This document shows positions 13,109 through 27,151 of a stretch of DNA of 64,000 nucleotides, one piece after another (position 1 is the stretch's first letter; each line of letters opens with the position of its first letter). The stretch is from Sialis fuliginosa (taxonomy: Eukaryota > Arthropoda > Insecta > Megaloptera > Sialidae), in contig OY540814.1 of NCBI GenBank assembly GCA_961205875.1, forward strand, positions 23,628,151-23,692,150, in the 5' to 3' direction. Under the pieces are notes generated by a model. The model was not told where the DNA came from and made no database searches. It saw only the letters and a list, made by a program, of their open reading frames with translations. The position numbers and the translations under genes were made by a program.

Positions 13109-16100
13109 AAAAAATTGGTAACTTTGAACCAAGAGGGATGAAAAGGGGGAGGGGTGAAACTCGAAAAGACACAACTTCAAGTCAAAACCTTTATAATGAA
13201 TGATACCTAATTTATCTAGGTACTTTAAGACACGTGGTCGTAGGGAAATATAGCTGTCACAAAAAGTACCTACGTCTAAGATTTTGTATTTGAATTCAAT
13301 AACTTTATAAAAATATTTGAAAGTATTTTTCTTAATTGCATAATTATATAATCAGATAAAACTGCACTCTAAAATATTGTCAATAATTTTTAAAAATATA
13401 TTACGAAATTCTGTTTTAATATAAAAAAAAAGTTAATTTACTTTTTTTTTTTACTAAAACCCAAGATATATGTAAGTATGTTAAATATTATTATTTTATT
13501 TGTATGTGATTTGTATGCTGTTAGCTGTTTCCATAATATTATTTTTTTTAGTTAATCAAAAACAGATTTAAAAATAGAAAGACAAACTTCCTCGTTTATC
13601 TTTTTCCATGCCGGAATTTATATAGTTATATCATTTAAAATAAAAACAGAAATAAACGTCCATTTTATTAATTAATTTTATAACAAGTTGAACATATTTA
13701 AATACTAAAATCCGGAACATCAAAAATTTATTGCCACAAAAACGTATAAAATTTTCAATAGATTACATAATAATTTTATCGCACAAACATAGCAAATGAG
13801 TTTCAAAATATCTGTCTTTTCGGTGCATGGAGAAATGATTTAAATATTATAATAATCAAATGGAAGGAGCCTATTAAGTTTGTGATAAGCGAATATGAAT
13901 GAAAACTGGAAAACCACTATGCATGCGACTCTACATCAGAAAAATGAAATACGTAGAAAAATATAACAAGTAGGTAAGTATTAGTAGGTACATATAATAA
14001 TTTATTTCAGAAAATAAGGAATGAAATAAAATATTATAATTATTAAATGAAGAGCGCATTTAATATTGGTTGAAATTTTTTTTTATTAATATAGGTATTT
14101 TTATAACATATATGTGTATAAAATATTGATTTTATCAATTGCTTAGGAATAGAAATAAGGTAATTAAGATTATATAAATTAATTACATATCAATTTGTCC
14201 ATAGTAATTAATGCGATTGTAATAAAGAAAAAATAGATATCTATAATTACTAATTAATGAATTATTTATATTTCATCAATTTCCCTTACGAAAAAAATCA
14301 CCTTCGCAGTGGTACATACACATGTGTGTTATATTACATTAGCACAAGAGAATTTGCATGCGTCGTTACGTAACCGTGTGAATTTTCCCATAATCAATAC
14401 GTTTTGTATAGTCAAAGTGTTTTTTCAGTTTTTATGGAAAATTGAACGTTTTTCAATTGAATATAGCAAAAATTTCTTGCGTAAGAGAAATGTAGGACGA
14501 TAAAAACAAGTACAATGTGTTTTTAATGTGTTTCTTATAAATGAGCGTTCAAAAGCCAATGTAATTATATATGTATAATAAAGAATGAAAATTTATCAAT
14601 AATAATTAATAGTCCAGTAATTTTAGACATTAAAGCACCCAATCTTTTCGTGGTAGAGCGCGGAGAAAGTTCTTCACGCTTTACCATGAAAATGGTTGTT
14701 TTTAAAAAAAAGTGGAAAGAACTTTTTTTCTTAAGAATTTTATAATACACCATTTATATGATAACCCCCATTGACCTCCGAGTCATACGAAGTGAGATAT
14801 TCGCGAATAAACGTTTTTCGTGACGTTAGACCTTCAATATCTCGCAACGCCCGCGCCGGCACGATATCTTTAGGGACTTTTTACACGTTATTTATAACAC
14901 TGTAACGAAGGTGTATACAAAAAATTTTTTGCAGTTGAAATCTAAAATTACTGGACTATAAATGGTAGATGTTTGATATCGAATAATTTATAATGTTTGG
15001 GTATTAAATAAATCAAAATTTTCACAATTTTTATTTACATTTTGCTCTTATTCGTATCGCTTAAAAAATAATTCGAAAAATTGACAAGAGTAAACATCCA
15101 TTTCCGGTTCAAAAATAGTAGGTTTTCTCGAAAATTTACATAAACGATTTGTCGTATTTGAGTTAAAACGTCTATACAGGCATATTCATATGTATTTCAC
15201 TCATATATGCACGAGAAAGTAAAAATACGAAAAAATGTAGGTAAGTCAGATAATATGAGAAATATTACATAACTGCACCGAAATTTGTAGAAACAAATAA
15301 AATAAAATGTAAAATATATGATATATTGCAAGCAATTTTACTGTGCTGCATATATTAATGTTGTAAAAAAACTAGAACTGTCATTTAGTATTTCTTAAGT
15401 GCATAATTTAAAATTTTAAAGCACTTAAAAAAAATTATTTTGCTATAGGTAAGTATTTTTGTTAAATTATAATTCAATTAAAATTTTAATAGCTATGTAT
15501 TTAATGTATATAAACTGTATTTGGAATAAAAGTGAATTCATAACTCAAAATGATATTTTTGTGGGTTGATACATTTTTTATATTTATTAATTATACATAT
15601 TTCATGATAACCCATACTGATAATTTCAAAAGAATTAGGCAGGGCCCCCATACTGGAACTTGTTGGCGGGCCCTCTAAGAAGAAATTTTTATCAATAAGT
15701 TTGAATGACTTTTTTTAGGTTAGGTTTAGTGTTTGGATTTCATAGAAATGTTTACATGGCCTTTTTAATTTTAATCGATGAGTCCTGCCAGAAGAAACAA
15801 AAAACAAATAGTATCTGATGTCAAGTTAGATAACAATCTACAAGTATCATTTCTTTAAAAAATATAAAGATATACAATAACATACAATGTACTTTTTATA
15901 TCTAAACAAACGTAACATATTACAGAATATATGTATCAATAACATGTCCTATAACTATCATAGATTAGATAGATAAGTAGTAGTGAAGAAATTACGTATC
16001 TTGTTACACGTCAGTAAAAGTGTTATAAAAGTGAAAAACACCTTGTGGGTGATATTGATATACCTGCCAACTTTCAACATATATCATAGTTCATCTAGTA

Positions 16101-16142
16101 CCTATGTTATATACTAGTTATTTTGTCAAATATTTCTCACCT

Positions 16143-16262
16143 ACAGCATGTCCCATAAGTCAGGATCCATAAGGAAAAATAATAGTCAGAAAATTTATTA
16201 CATACTTAATATAATATAAAAATAATAATAAAAATTGATCCTTCTTACGGGACATGCTATAT
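16143..16262. mobile_element. Short MITE with inverted ends
   Basis: The left end CAGCATGTCCCATAAGTCAG is inverted against TTCTTACGGGACATGCTAT on the right, about 120 bases overall, with no coding sequence. Confidence 0.55.
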
Positions 16263-18187
16263 GTATATATGTATGGTTCATATATACCCTAGAAATAAAG
16301 ATAATTGATTGGTTACTACTGTGTCTATATGTTAATAAATAATAGGAGAAAGCTGATAACTCCAAAAATAATTTGTAGCAGTATATGAGCCATTTAAAAT
16401 ACAATAATAAATATCATATACTATAGTAAATAAAGAATATGGAATAAAATAAGTAATCATTTTTAATTAATTACCAATAAATAATAAATATGATGAAACT
16501 TTTTTTTAATCTTTTTACTATTTCATATTGTATTTTAATAGCACATACTGCAAAACATATTATAAAATTTGTATCATTTGCACTGTTAATCTAAAATAAT
16601 TTAGAACCCCTATTAAGATTGAACTTTAAAAAAATAGTAACTGTTCACGTCATGAAAGGATACACACGTTTCTAGGTCCAAGGGTTTAGGTTGGACGTTG
16701 ATGAGTCAGTCACTCAGGATTTCATTCTTAATATATGCATTACTATTATTGTTATTAGATAAAAGAAAGTTAGGTGTTGAAATTTTATTAAAAACATTTC
16801 AAAATGAACAATATATGAATTTTAAATAAAACTATCACGATCCAGTTATTAAAGTGTGTGTATAGCTTGTAGATAATGACTGTGTAAGTGTTATTGTGCA
16901 AGAACAGATAAACAATGCTGCTGCGTCTGATAAATGTACCGATTGTTGTTGTAGCTTACATTAGCTAAATAATCCGTAGCTATAACTGCGTGCATTTAAG
17001 TTGTTTATTTATAGCATTTGCGGATTCGTTACACAATGACTCGAGTGTTGGGTGGCTATGGTTCGTTTAACAAAATACATATTCAATCTAGATCAGTGGT
17101 ACTTAAAATGTGACTGTTATTTAATAGATAGAATTAAGACTTTGTAATTTCGACAAAGGGAAAAAGTACAAAATACGTTATATAAAAAATAAATATCAAT
17201 GGTGCAATAGAATTTAGTATTATATAATAAAATATATCACATATATGTTTCTTCTCAGCAAGACATTAACATTCGTTATATGATAGTAAAACAGCAAATA
17301 ACTCTTACACCTATCAAGTTATATGTATGTATATTGTATATAGACCTACTTTCAAAATTCACTTTGTCAAAAGTCAAAATAAACATTTGAAAACGTACCT
17401 AAGTTAATTTGTGTGTTTTTTCAGCCGAGAGATTAATTACAGGTGTAGTAATTATATCTATATACATTTACAGGTAATAGGTATTTCATATTAAGTAAGT
17501 ATATGAAGTAGGTTTATATAGGCATAATATTTATGGATTTAATTTTAATGTGTGTGGGAAATTACACTTACCAAAATAAAGTATACTTGTATTTACAAAT
17601 CATAGGAAGAGTTAGTTATTTTAGCTTCTGAATTACTGATTTATTTTTATATTATATAATATATATATATGTATAACTTATAGGTATTTTTATAATTTTA
17701 TAATAATGTACCTACATATTAATAATAGGTAAGTAAATAAATTAAATACCAATATTTATTTAGTTTTCTGGGTGTAAGTCAAGTCTTCAACTTCGGTAAT
17801 GTTTCATTATACATTGTAGTTGGCATTTTACACTGGCTAATTTATACTAAACAACTAAGAATTAGTAAATATATATGAAGGATATTTTAAATTTAATACA
17901 ATTATTTTCATTAATTTATTTTTATTCTCACGAAAACAACATTACAACAAGTTAACATAAATCAACAATTTGTGAAAACAACAAAGAAATAAACAAACAT
18001 TCTCAAAGATCTTAACGACATTTAACAAACGAATGACTCCAAAATAAAAATCTACAATCTAAAAAAAAACAGGAGTCATTCTATCTCGAAGCATCGAAAA
18101 AACCTTTAAAAACATTGTAGTATCAGATAAGTCTACCGATTTCGTATCGGCAGGAAAGAAAGATCGATAAAGTAGGTAGTGTTTTGT

Positions 18188-20058
18188 TTATTCGCAGGTC
18201 TTGACCAATGGGTGGAGAGCGACGGAAGCTCCCATGCAGCCTACTGTGTTGGCGATGTAGTCGTGGAAGTTGCTCTCAATGACCCACATGAGGCGTTTGT
18301 AGCCCGGTACGACTTGAGTGGCGAGTCGGCATTCGTTACCCTTCTGTACCAACAGGAAGTTCTCTGGCTTGAAGCAGGTCTCCGAGTTCCACATGTAGAT
18401 GTCGGATTCTCCCTTGTGTCTGAAGAAGATAGCAGCACCATTATCAGTACCCAAAAGCACAATCTTCTGCAAGTTTGGTTTAGGTCCAACATCGACAACG
18501 GCTCCTGAAGCTTGTCCGCGACGGAGGTAAGCTGCCTTGATCGAGAACAGTCTCGATGACGACAAGTAAGAGAAGTACAGAACGTTGTTTCCGCAGGATT
18601 TGCGTACGAGGGCGAGGTACAGGACATCACGTCTGGCGCATCCAGCTGTGACGGCTTTGGGAAGGACGACGCGGTATCCTTTGCTGGCGGCTACGTCGTA
18701 GACCAAGATAGCGCGGGTGGCAGCATCGCTCACATACACGTAGCACCTACCGTCTGGAGCGTAGTCGACAACGAGGTATTGGAGACGGGAAGCAGAGCTG
18801 ACAAGGCCAGACAGTTCGAGGATTTTGACGATTTTGCCGGTCTTGACGGAGATGGCGACAACTTTAGGTGGGCATCTTCTGACAGGTTGTTCCAAGGTGT
18901 TGACGATTCCGACATCAAGTACCCAGAGGATATCCTGTGGGAATTAATTGAATTAAAAAATCGTTAACTATTATAATTATTTTCTTTACAAACCTGAGCG
19001 TCCAAGAACAAGTCTACGGCTGATTGAATGGCTTGGCAGTTACCTTCCTCTTGAAGAGCCCAGCATGGGTATGGGCTCAATACTGCTTGACATTGTCTGG
19101 TCTTCAGTGAGATCTTTCCAAGGGTGAATGGTACACCAGATTTGTATCTAAAATTACGTTTAGAATATATTCTCTACGACCTTACAAGTTTTTAAAATTA
19201 AATAAAAAAATAAACAATAAATTTCGTATTTCGATGATTTCGCTTGTAAATATTAATCAATTGTTTTTATCTTCATACGAATTATAAGAAATAACTATGT
19301 TTTACAATACTAGTTATATATTTCTTTATTTAGACTAAGTACAGCAATCATTTTGGGTCCATTTTAAAAATATCTAAACTTTTCTGTCTAATTAAAGATG
19401 TGTCAATCCACGAGTCTGAGTTTTATATAACCTCACTGCCTCGTATCGCTCCGCGAGTTATTGGCTTATCATTCAGATTTTAAAATAAATATCAATTGTT
19501 TTGAATTATAAAATTAATTAATAATAATTGTTTTATATTGTTTTTAAAAGTATTTCAGTGATAATTGATTAACAGAGAAACGTCTATTTGGAACTATCAT
19601 CTCTCATACATACTAAATTCAATTGTAATTTAAAGCATATTTGCATATTATAAATTTTCAACTGACGCCTCAGGAAATGACGATTGTGACATTGAAGAAA
19701 ATTTTAGTAACAGTTTCATATACGGACTAGCATTGGTTGTAACGTATCCATAGTCTTTTCTAATCTAATGTGCATCCCGACGCAATCAGACACATTTTTT
19801 AAATATTTTATTTTACCTGGGTAGGGCGACGTAAGCTTCGTCCTTATAGATCTGGATCCTGGTGGCGATGACATTACGCGAGATGTACCTTCCCGAGGAT
19901 TGGTAGATGTTGCGTGTAGAGATGCAGGGCCACGCGAGGTTGGCGCCGTTGATAGTGAAGCTGAGGTCGGGTAGCAGCTGTTTGTCGCAGCTGCCGTCGG
20001 CGAGTCCGGCAAAGCACATTGCGCAGGCGATCGCCGCGACTACGACACTACTGGTCAT
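18188..20058 (-). CDS. yellow-g2: Yellow-g/g2-type protein (380 aa, three coding exons)
   Basis: Exons 19817-20058, 18994-19147 and 18188-18934 join in phase (PR/YKSG and DAQ/DILW) into 380 residues, the usual length for the family. A signal peptide (MTSSVVVAAIACAMCFAGLA) precedes a complete MRJP/Yellow propeller with SSGRYISRNVIATR, CWALQEEGNCQA, DILWVLDVGIVNTLEQ, RRCPPKVVA, LQYLVVDYAPDG and VLYFSYLSS. These are hallmarks of the yellow-g/g2 clade. Fly yellow-g genes are expressed in follicle cells, and mosquito yellow-g is needed for female fertility and eggshell formation, so the same role is inferred here. The gene diverges from its paralogue at 27710. Which of the two is g and which g2 is uncertain. 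Unlike the paralogue it has two introns in the first third and none near FFR. A minus-strand AATAAA lies at 17915-17920. Confidence 0.93.
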
Positions 20059-20086
20059 GTTTGTTTAGTGTATCTGTCCTGTGATA

Positions 20087-20850
20087 CCTGCGCAAATAAA
20101 CGATGCTGTTATTACGGTATTTCAATCTACCCCCTTTTTGTGGATTGGGTTTAATAAAGGTGAGAAATTCGATCGAAACATTGATTAAGTATATTTGATT
20201 AAATCTATCTCAAATTCGATCAATGAGAATGGATTAATTTTTGAAATTTGTTTTGGCAATTTTTTAAAATAGATATTTCATGCAAACTTTTAATTTTTTG
20301 TGTTGATTTTAAAGTGTGTCTTGGTTTAAAGGTGAAATTATCAGCATTCTTTATTCAAAAAGAATAGGTGTATTTGATCTTTTAATGATATTTTTTTTAT
20401 ATTTTGATTTGACTAAAGTAAAAAGCGTATAATATTTTTTGGGTTTGGTTTTTTTTCCATTTTAGTTATTATTTTTTTAAATTAAATACTGTAAATACAA
20501 TTTTTCATGGTAATTATATTTTCGTATGATATATTTGTACGTATATGAAAGTAAAAATACATTTTTTTTTAATATATAATTATCATTTATTATTATTATG
20601 ATATTTTGAGTATCAATTTGATAAATACTTTAATCTTTATAAAATTGTATATTTCTTCTTAATTGAATATTAAATTATTTTTATAATTTTCGTTTAGAAG
20701 TAAACATACTTAAGTAAGTATATGTATTTGAATTGATGAATATTGAAATTTTTTGAAACTAACTCACCTTAAAAATAAAATCCCACACTAACTGTGGGTG
20801 TAATAAAGTAGAAACTGTGTAATGTACACACTCCTCCCCTGTCTTTTATA
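20087..20850 (-). promoter_or_regulatory. Predicted promoter and non-coding leader exon of the minus-strand yellow-g2-type gene
   Basis: On the minus strand TATAAAAG lies at 20850-20843, and a CAGTT initiator-like site about 34 bases on (near 20816). A leader exon would run to 20768, where AAG/GTGAGTT is a strong donor. The acceptor GCAG lies just before 20087, 29 bases upstream of the ATG at 20058. The same layout (TATA, short untranslated exon, intron, ATG) is seen at the plus-strand paralogue. Confidence 0.65.
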
Positions 20851-21808
20851 CCTGGCCAGTATTGTTTATAACATTTAACACTAAACAATGCAGGAAACAT
20901 GGCTTTGGCCCGTTGTTTATAGTACCTGTTTACACCGTCAGCTATTTCTAATAGCTATGTGTGTTACAATTGTTATTAACAATTGTCAATGTCACACACT
21001 TGTCAATGAATTGTTAGAAGAGGGTATATTCAGTTTTTAACAAAATAATTTTCACGTGTATTTAATAAAATATGTCTCGTATCATCTCTAGACTAGAATT
21101 TTCAACGGGCCACTTCCCGTTAAGAAATCTAAGATATTTTTATGACCAAAAGCTTCGTGACTTACCGCGTCGGGTCCCCCATACTCCTAGGTCCTTAGAC
21201 TAGAGCCTGTTTGAATGTACCAAAATATTGCTAGAAAGAAGAAGGCAATTCAAGTTTCAGTAATATTGGTAAAAATAATGGTATATAAATTTTTTTAAAT
21301 ATAATTAAATATAATATTTAACTATAAGTAAGTAAAAAAATGTAATATTTTTGTAAAATTTGTGAACGTGTATGGGCTTGTTTAGACAAAATATCTTTAT
21401 ATCATTTGGAAGCGGAGAGTTTCAGCTTCAAAAAGTTTTTTTTTATATGATTTTTTATATATGTTTTTTAATAATGATTTTTGCTTAATCTCAAATAGCT
21501 CGGTAAAACATGTATCTTAAAAAACAGTTTGACGTTAACACATGACGCTTTTAAATGATATTATGAGATTTATATTATGAAGGTTTTTACAAAATTTAAT
21601 ACGTCCAATGACTCCATTCTATTAAATGCATTGAAAAATACTAACAATAATTTAAGTAGAGATTTCAATCCGCATAAGGGGGAACTTCCTAACCTAATCC
21701 AATGTATACAGGGTGTCCTTGGAGGTATTAACCGCGTGTGGCCTTGCGTTAAGAGATTGAAAATTCTTTCCCGGAACCTCTGGAACCGCACATTATATAA
21801 TACCTATA

Positions 21809-22701
21809 CTGTCGTGCTTTTAGGTAAAAGGCAGTAAACTTATTTTACTGCCTTTTAGTAATTTTGATGCTGTTAGGTTTTTTAGACGATTTTCTACAAT
21901 AAGTATATATTAAGAATGTTATTTCAATAGAATATTTTTTTTTTTTTAGTTTGTCGAATATATCAAATTAGTTACTTTTCCTGAATATCAAAACAGTAAA
22001 ATCATTTTTCAACATAAAAAAGCAGTAACTTTTAAACTTTTATCCACTGAAAAATACATGTACGTACAATATTCGCAATCATTCCAAGTTCTTATAATTT
22101 CCAAAAGACAGTTTTAAAAAATTATCTACTTCAAATAAATAATATTGTACATTTTTTTTTATTGTAATTATTCTTCAGTCACTTTATAATTTTATAATTA
22201 AGTGTCATCAAAATTTATTGTTCGTCATGTGTTCAATAAGTATCAATAAATGATGTTAATTACTATTTAAAATTTTGTAATTCGATACTTATTAGACAAA
22301 TAAGTATTACTAACTTTTATTTTGATCTCAATAAGATACATTGAATTAAAACTGAATTATTACTTTGCATTACTTCGTTTTACTATTCGTTAAACTATTT
22401 AAATAAATAAAACCGTAGAAAAAAGTTTTACAGAGTATAAAGGCAGTAAACCACATCTTACTGCTTTTAAATTTCCAGAAATAAAAGACAGTAAGTCACT
22501 CAATTTAGGCATTTTGATTAATTGTAAACTAAAATTACACTCAAATGACTTATAATGAAGTCATGTTCCTTATCATAGGTTGCTAAATAAATTTTATAAA
22601 AAAAAATATTATTAATTCAGTTTAAAAAAATCAAAAACTTCGAGTTCAGTTTTCTTCGTTTTTATTTTTTCACCTTACTGCCCTTTACCTAAGCACGCCA
22701 G
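21809..22701. mobile_element. TA-flanked MITE (Tc1/mariner-like), 893 bp
   Basis: The left end CTGTCGTGCTTTTAGGTAAA and the right end (complement CTGGCGTGCTTAGGTAAAGG) are inverted and flanked by TA on both sides (21807-21808 and 22702-22703). AAAGGCAGTAA-like motifs recur inside. There is no transposase frame. TA duplication suggests mobilisation by a Tc1/mariner-class enzyme. Confidence 0.75.
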
Positions 22702-22982
22702 TACACATCTTTTGAATCTAGAACTAATTATTGACCATGATTTTAAAATTTAGATCAATGCTATAAATACACAGGTAAAAAATTGACTTGGGTCAAGAAA
22801 TTCTTGTAAGTATAAGACATAATATCTCTATTTAAGAATTAGACAATCATTCCATTAGCTGCGCTAGCTCTTTTTTTTAGCTGGACCATGCACTACACGA
22901 AAATAATTATTATGTTTAAAACAGAATTTGTTGTTTTCGTTCGACAATATTATTTAAAAAAAAAAACAATATTAAGATTATA

Positions 22983-23109
22983 CAGTGGAACCTCGTTAGA
23001 ACGTTTTTTTAAATCCCGGCATTCTTCTATAAAACCCCATGTTAAAAAAATTCGTTAGTACGTATTTTTCTCCCAGTCTCTTCAAAAAAATACTAACGAG
23101 GTTTCACTG
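22983..23109. mobile_element. Pogo-type MITE, 127 bp
   Basis: The ends CAGTGGAACCTCGTTAGAAC and CTAACGAGGTTTCACTG are inverted, with flanking TA dinucleotides. CAGTGGAACCTCG ends are typical of pogo-like (Tc1/mariner superfamily) elements. Sister copies are at 53575-53648 and 55514-55581. Confidence 0.8.
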
Positions 23110-24278
23110 TATTTTAAAATTAAGAAAATTATATTGGCCCAATATAATTTTTTTCTAATTTTAAAAGTACTCATTATCTGTAGTCAAATATTAACCAAGG
23201 ATTCAAGACCTAACATATTTATTACATATATTATATAAAAAAGTGAGGTCGGTCGGAAGAAAAAAACAATAAAAAATATCTAATTATGAATTTATGTAAA
23301 AACTTACTACATTTTTTTATGTTTTCCGTTTTGTTTACTATTTTTCATTAATTAAACTAATTTATAGTTTTATTAGTTGTTGTAATGTAAGACAATAATA
23401 CATAATTGACTGCAAGTACGAATTCTTACATTAATAATATTAATTAATATAATATGAACTAGATTTAATATAATAGTATTGTTATTGAACTATTTTAAAT
23501 TAAATATACGTAATAATAATTATATCGGTATAATTATAACTTGCCATGCATGAGAAAACATTCCAAATATTTGTTAATTAATTATTTTTCGTTAAACAAT
23601 TAGTATGATTAAGTGGACACATTTTTAAATGAAGAAATTTCCGACAAAAATATAAAGATTGCAGATATTTTTTGCTCAACTAGAGTAATTTAAAAAGAGC
23701 TGATATGAATGAAACATTTGTATTTTCCCCGAAAGGAGTAAGCAATTTTACATATATACTACAAAAAAAAATTTGTTTAATCGATTCAGTAGTTTTGAAA
23801 TTGTTCTGTGGAAGGACAGACAGTTTTTATTAAATTGGCTGGTTGTAAGAAGGGCTTATTGAAAGTTGTAGCTTTAGATAATCTTCTTTATAAAATAAAA
23901 TACATTTATTGAATTACTATTGAACTGGTTATAAATTTCTAAACCTAATTATTATTTAAAGATTACAGTGGATATGTAAAAAATGAAATATAATTAAAAA
24001 TTGTTATTATAATATAATTATAATGCCTGGAAACCAATTAAGGATGAAATTATTAAAATTAGAACGCAATGAATTCAAGTGTAATTTATTAACGAGTTTA
24101 AAATTAAATCATTTAGCACTTTTTAGAAACTATTAGGTATAACGTGATTCTACTATAATTGTTTATATTTTTCACTTGAACACTAACGAACGTATTTGTA
24201 AACATTTCTACATGAATAGAATATTAATAGTCATGTATACCAGTGCTCCTCAAACAATACAATTTGATTTTTTAGTGT

Positions 24279-24490
24279 ATACAGGTGTCTCGTAAACATA
24301 CCGACAAAGTTTCAGGAGTTATCAAGGGCATTAAAATAATCGCTTTTTGTTAATAAACCCAAGTCCTAATTTTTAATCTATTGCTGAAACGACTCGTTTG
24401 AGGACAAGCGTTTATTAACAAAAAGCAACTGTTTCAATGTCCTAGGCAACTTCTGAAAGTTTGTCGGTATGTTTAGGGACATCCTGTATA
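24279..24490. mobile_element. Foldback/MITE of the CGTAAACATACCGACAAA family
   Basis: ACAGGTGTCTCGTAAACATA near the left end is inverted against TATGTTTAGGGACATCCTGT on the right. Inside, CTTTTTGTTAATAAAC and GTTTATTAACAAAAAGC form a second inverted pair. Related copies: 49604-49803 and part of 49015-49130. Confidence 0.7.
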
Positions 24491-25271
24491 TTTTTAAACA
24501 GTACCGGGATTGTATACACTAGTAGAATGTAATATTTATAAATGAGACAATTTTTTTAGATTTGCAGTAATAATATAATACATAGGGGCCCCACATGATC
24601 CATTGTTCAGAGGCTTCCCATTTTTAAATCCGAAACTGGAGGGTCCATTCTATCCTCTCAATCTAGGGCCCATACAAAAATCTTAATCCATTACAGTTTA
24701 TTAAAACATTAATTTTCAATTTACAAAATAGGGGTCGTAAAAATACGTGGGTATATGATTTGTTATTAATATGGACACTACCAGGATATTTTCCATAAGG
24801 GGGAGGGAGTACCTTTATGCCTTTTTATAATATGTTTTGTAATAAATCTTATTTTGTAGTATGTATGCATACCTATATACATAATTTTGGGAGTTTCTGA
24901 TTTGTTAAATGCATAATTTATATATTAATCATACGTTTTGGTTAATAAATTCCCAATTTATGTATAATATTAATTGTGTGTATACTCGTAGATACTTAAA
25001 TCGATTTTTGAATTAATGCATATTAATTATAATTTTCATAGTGATTAAAAGATGAAATAACCTAGATACTGATCTACTTATTAAAATTTAGTTGATTAAC
25101 ATATTATATCTAATATTAGATATATTTAATCTGTGTAATTACACTTACTGCGTAGATAGATAAAGATAATAATAATATTATTATTTATGAAACAAAGGTT
25201 TACTTATAGAGAGGGAGGGGGGCTGAAATAATACCCGTGGGTAACTTTTTAATTTTTTATGTACTAGGTGT

Positions 25272-26130
25272 TTCACTCGCGTGGACTATGGAATTATATT
25301 GTTTAGGATTTTTGAAAAATATAGTTAAATTAACTACAAACACTATTAGTTATTATTGTAATAATAACTAATCAACACCTAAACTATCTAACAAAAACAA
25401 TACAGAACAAAAAATATAAATAATTTTTGTTCTGTTTGAAATTAAAAGTTAAATATTGAAAACCAAATAAACAATTTGACGATCAAAAGACAACAGTCGA
25501 GCCGAGGGAGTACGAACGCCGGCCTGTGATCTTCCTCTCTGCCCCGCTATGACGCTGCACGTTTTTAGTCGCGCGTTATTAATACTATTTTACCATATAT
25601 AACTTATTTAAAGTTATTTCCTAAACTGTAAGACCAAATTGGATGCTGTAAAGGACAAATTATATCTACATTAATTGCTTATGACCTAGAAATCATTTAT
25701 TTTGATAATGATGAATGTTTTGCAGGTCATAAGTCCACGTAAACAGAATCCAAATATTTTTAATTTTCTTTGTAATATAAAAGCAGTCATTGTGGCTTAA
25801 ATATAAAAGTTAAATATATGGTATAGCGGACTTTTTTTAAGATCTTTTGATTCTACACAATTCTTCATTGCATTATTTTGTTCAATATTTAATGGTTTAG
25901 GCAGCGTATTGCAAAAGAGCGCGCTGGTGGCAAACTTTTTTTCGACTTGATTTACTACTATCGTCACTACTTATTTTTTGTTATCTAACGTAACAAAATA
26001 TATCCTATAACCTGGCCAGAGAACATTAAAAAAAAACACGTAAATCGGATAAGTGGTTCTCGAGTTATAAGCGCACTAACAGACAGAGAGACAGACGGAG
26101 AGACGTTGAGCTTTATATATGTATATTAAG
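25272..26130 (+). repeat. Composite non-LTR retroelement derivative
   Basis: The left 200 bases match 1493-1680. The right end has CACGTAAATCGGATAAGTGG and ACAGACAGAGAGACAGACGG, typical of a LINE/SINE 3' end. No long open frame remains. A short GC-richer patch at about 25490-25560 has no match elsewhere in the window. Confidence 0.5.
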
Positions 26131-27151
26131 GATTATATATTAATATAAATTAATTTTGTTTTTAAGGAAAGGGGCTAAGGGGTTGAAACCACTAACACCC
26201 CTCTGAATCATATAATGAATACAAATCCTAGATAATAATAATATTCATATAATGCAATTTTAAAAACAATCTTGTCGATATTACAACGCACTTTGCTGCA
26301 TTTATATCATCAAGAATGTTCAATTGTTAGCCTATACTTGACTTTCTACAACCTATAACTATGTAGAGAGATATAATACTGTTTTTAATGAAGATAATTG
26401 ACTCAATTTTAAATTACTCCGTATGCAAAATATAGTTCAAACTTAAGAATTTCATAAGACAAAATTATGAGTATTTTTTTTAACAGGGTTATTTCGCCCA
26501 CCACTTAGATTTAACCCACCTCTATATTTATTACATATTTAATGAAATTACCCTTCTCCCCATTCACCCTAACATACAATTTCTGTGTACTGGTATTTCA
26601 ATTATTTATTTTTCCTTATACCTATTTTTTAATTAAATAAAAAAGATAAGTATCTATATAATAATTTTGTTGTTTTGAAATATTCTGACCATTTTTTCAA
26701 TATTTATATTTAGTTCTTTGGTGACTTATATACGTGATGAATTTATTTATGAGAAGGTTATTATGAATAACAATTGAATTTTACTATCCATATTCATTGT
26801 TTTATGAAATTTTTCTGTTTGCTCTGACTTGACACGAAAACTACTAAACCGATTTTAACGAGATTTTCACTGCTTAATACCCTAGATTTAGTTGAATCTT
26901 TATAGTAATTTATTTACAGCAGACCCGTCTTAAGGAATAATTACAGTTGATATTTTCCCAGATCGTGGCATTACAAATATAACGCTTGTAAAAAATGCCA
27001 ACGGCATGCATTTTGCTAAGCTTGCACAAAACCGATCGCGGAAGGTTAGAATTGTTTACGTACACTCGCTTGTTTATTTTCAAGTGCGACGTCCATTTGT
27101 TTTTATAACAATCAGTGTTTTGGTTTAAACAATGGCCGATCGTGCCTACTG

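Larger units (their letters stand above)
4990..18180. other. Gene-poor, repeat-rich interval between yellow genes
   Basis: About 13 kb without a gene that I can support. Open frames here are short, AT-driven and without family motifs. The interval holds a three-copy tandem repeat (5205-5760), a CACTGAT-rich MITE (5845-6070), a GTCTCGT cluster (6766-6905), a 0.8-kb foldback (7853-8640), a repeat with a nested foldback (10085-10810), an AT microsatellite (10955-10995), a retroelement tail (12975-13108) and a small MITE (16143-16262). I see nothing definite in 13.1-16.1 and 16.3-17.9 kb. Confidence 0.6.
20851..27150. other. Intergenic interval between the divergent yellow-g pair
   Basis: About 6.3 kb with no gene found. 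It contains an 893-bp TA-flanked MITE (21809-22701), a pogo-type MITE (22983-23109), a foldback of the dispersed CGTAAACATACC family (24279-24490) and a retroelement derivative (25272-26130). Any shared control region for the two genes would lie near their TATA boxes or in the unexplained 26.2-27.1 kb. Confidence 0.55.

Noticed and set aside
18179-18967. Plus-strand and second minus-strand open frames over the yellow-g2 exon
   Set aside because: Shadows of the real minus-strand coding exon; no independent family signal.
21570-21837. Overlapping open frames on both strands just before the 893-bp MITE
   Set aside because: Their ends run into the MITE, there is no domain, and the AGGGTGTCC context at 21711 looks like repeat sequence.
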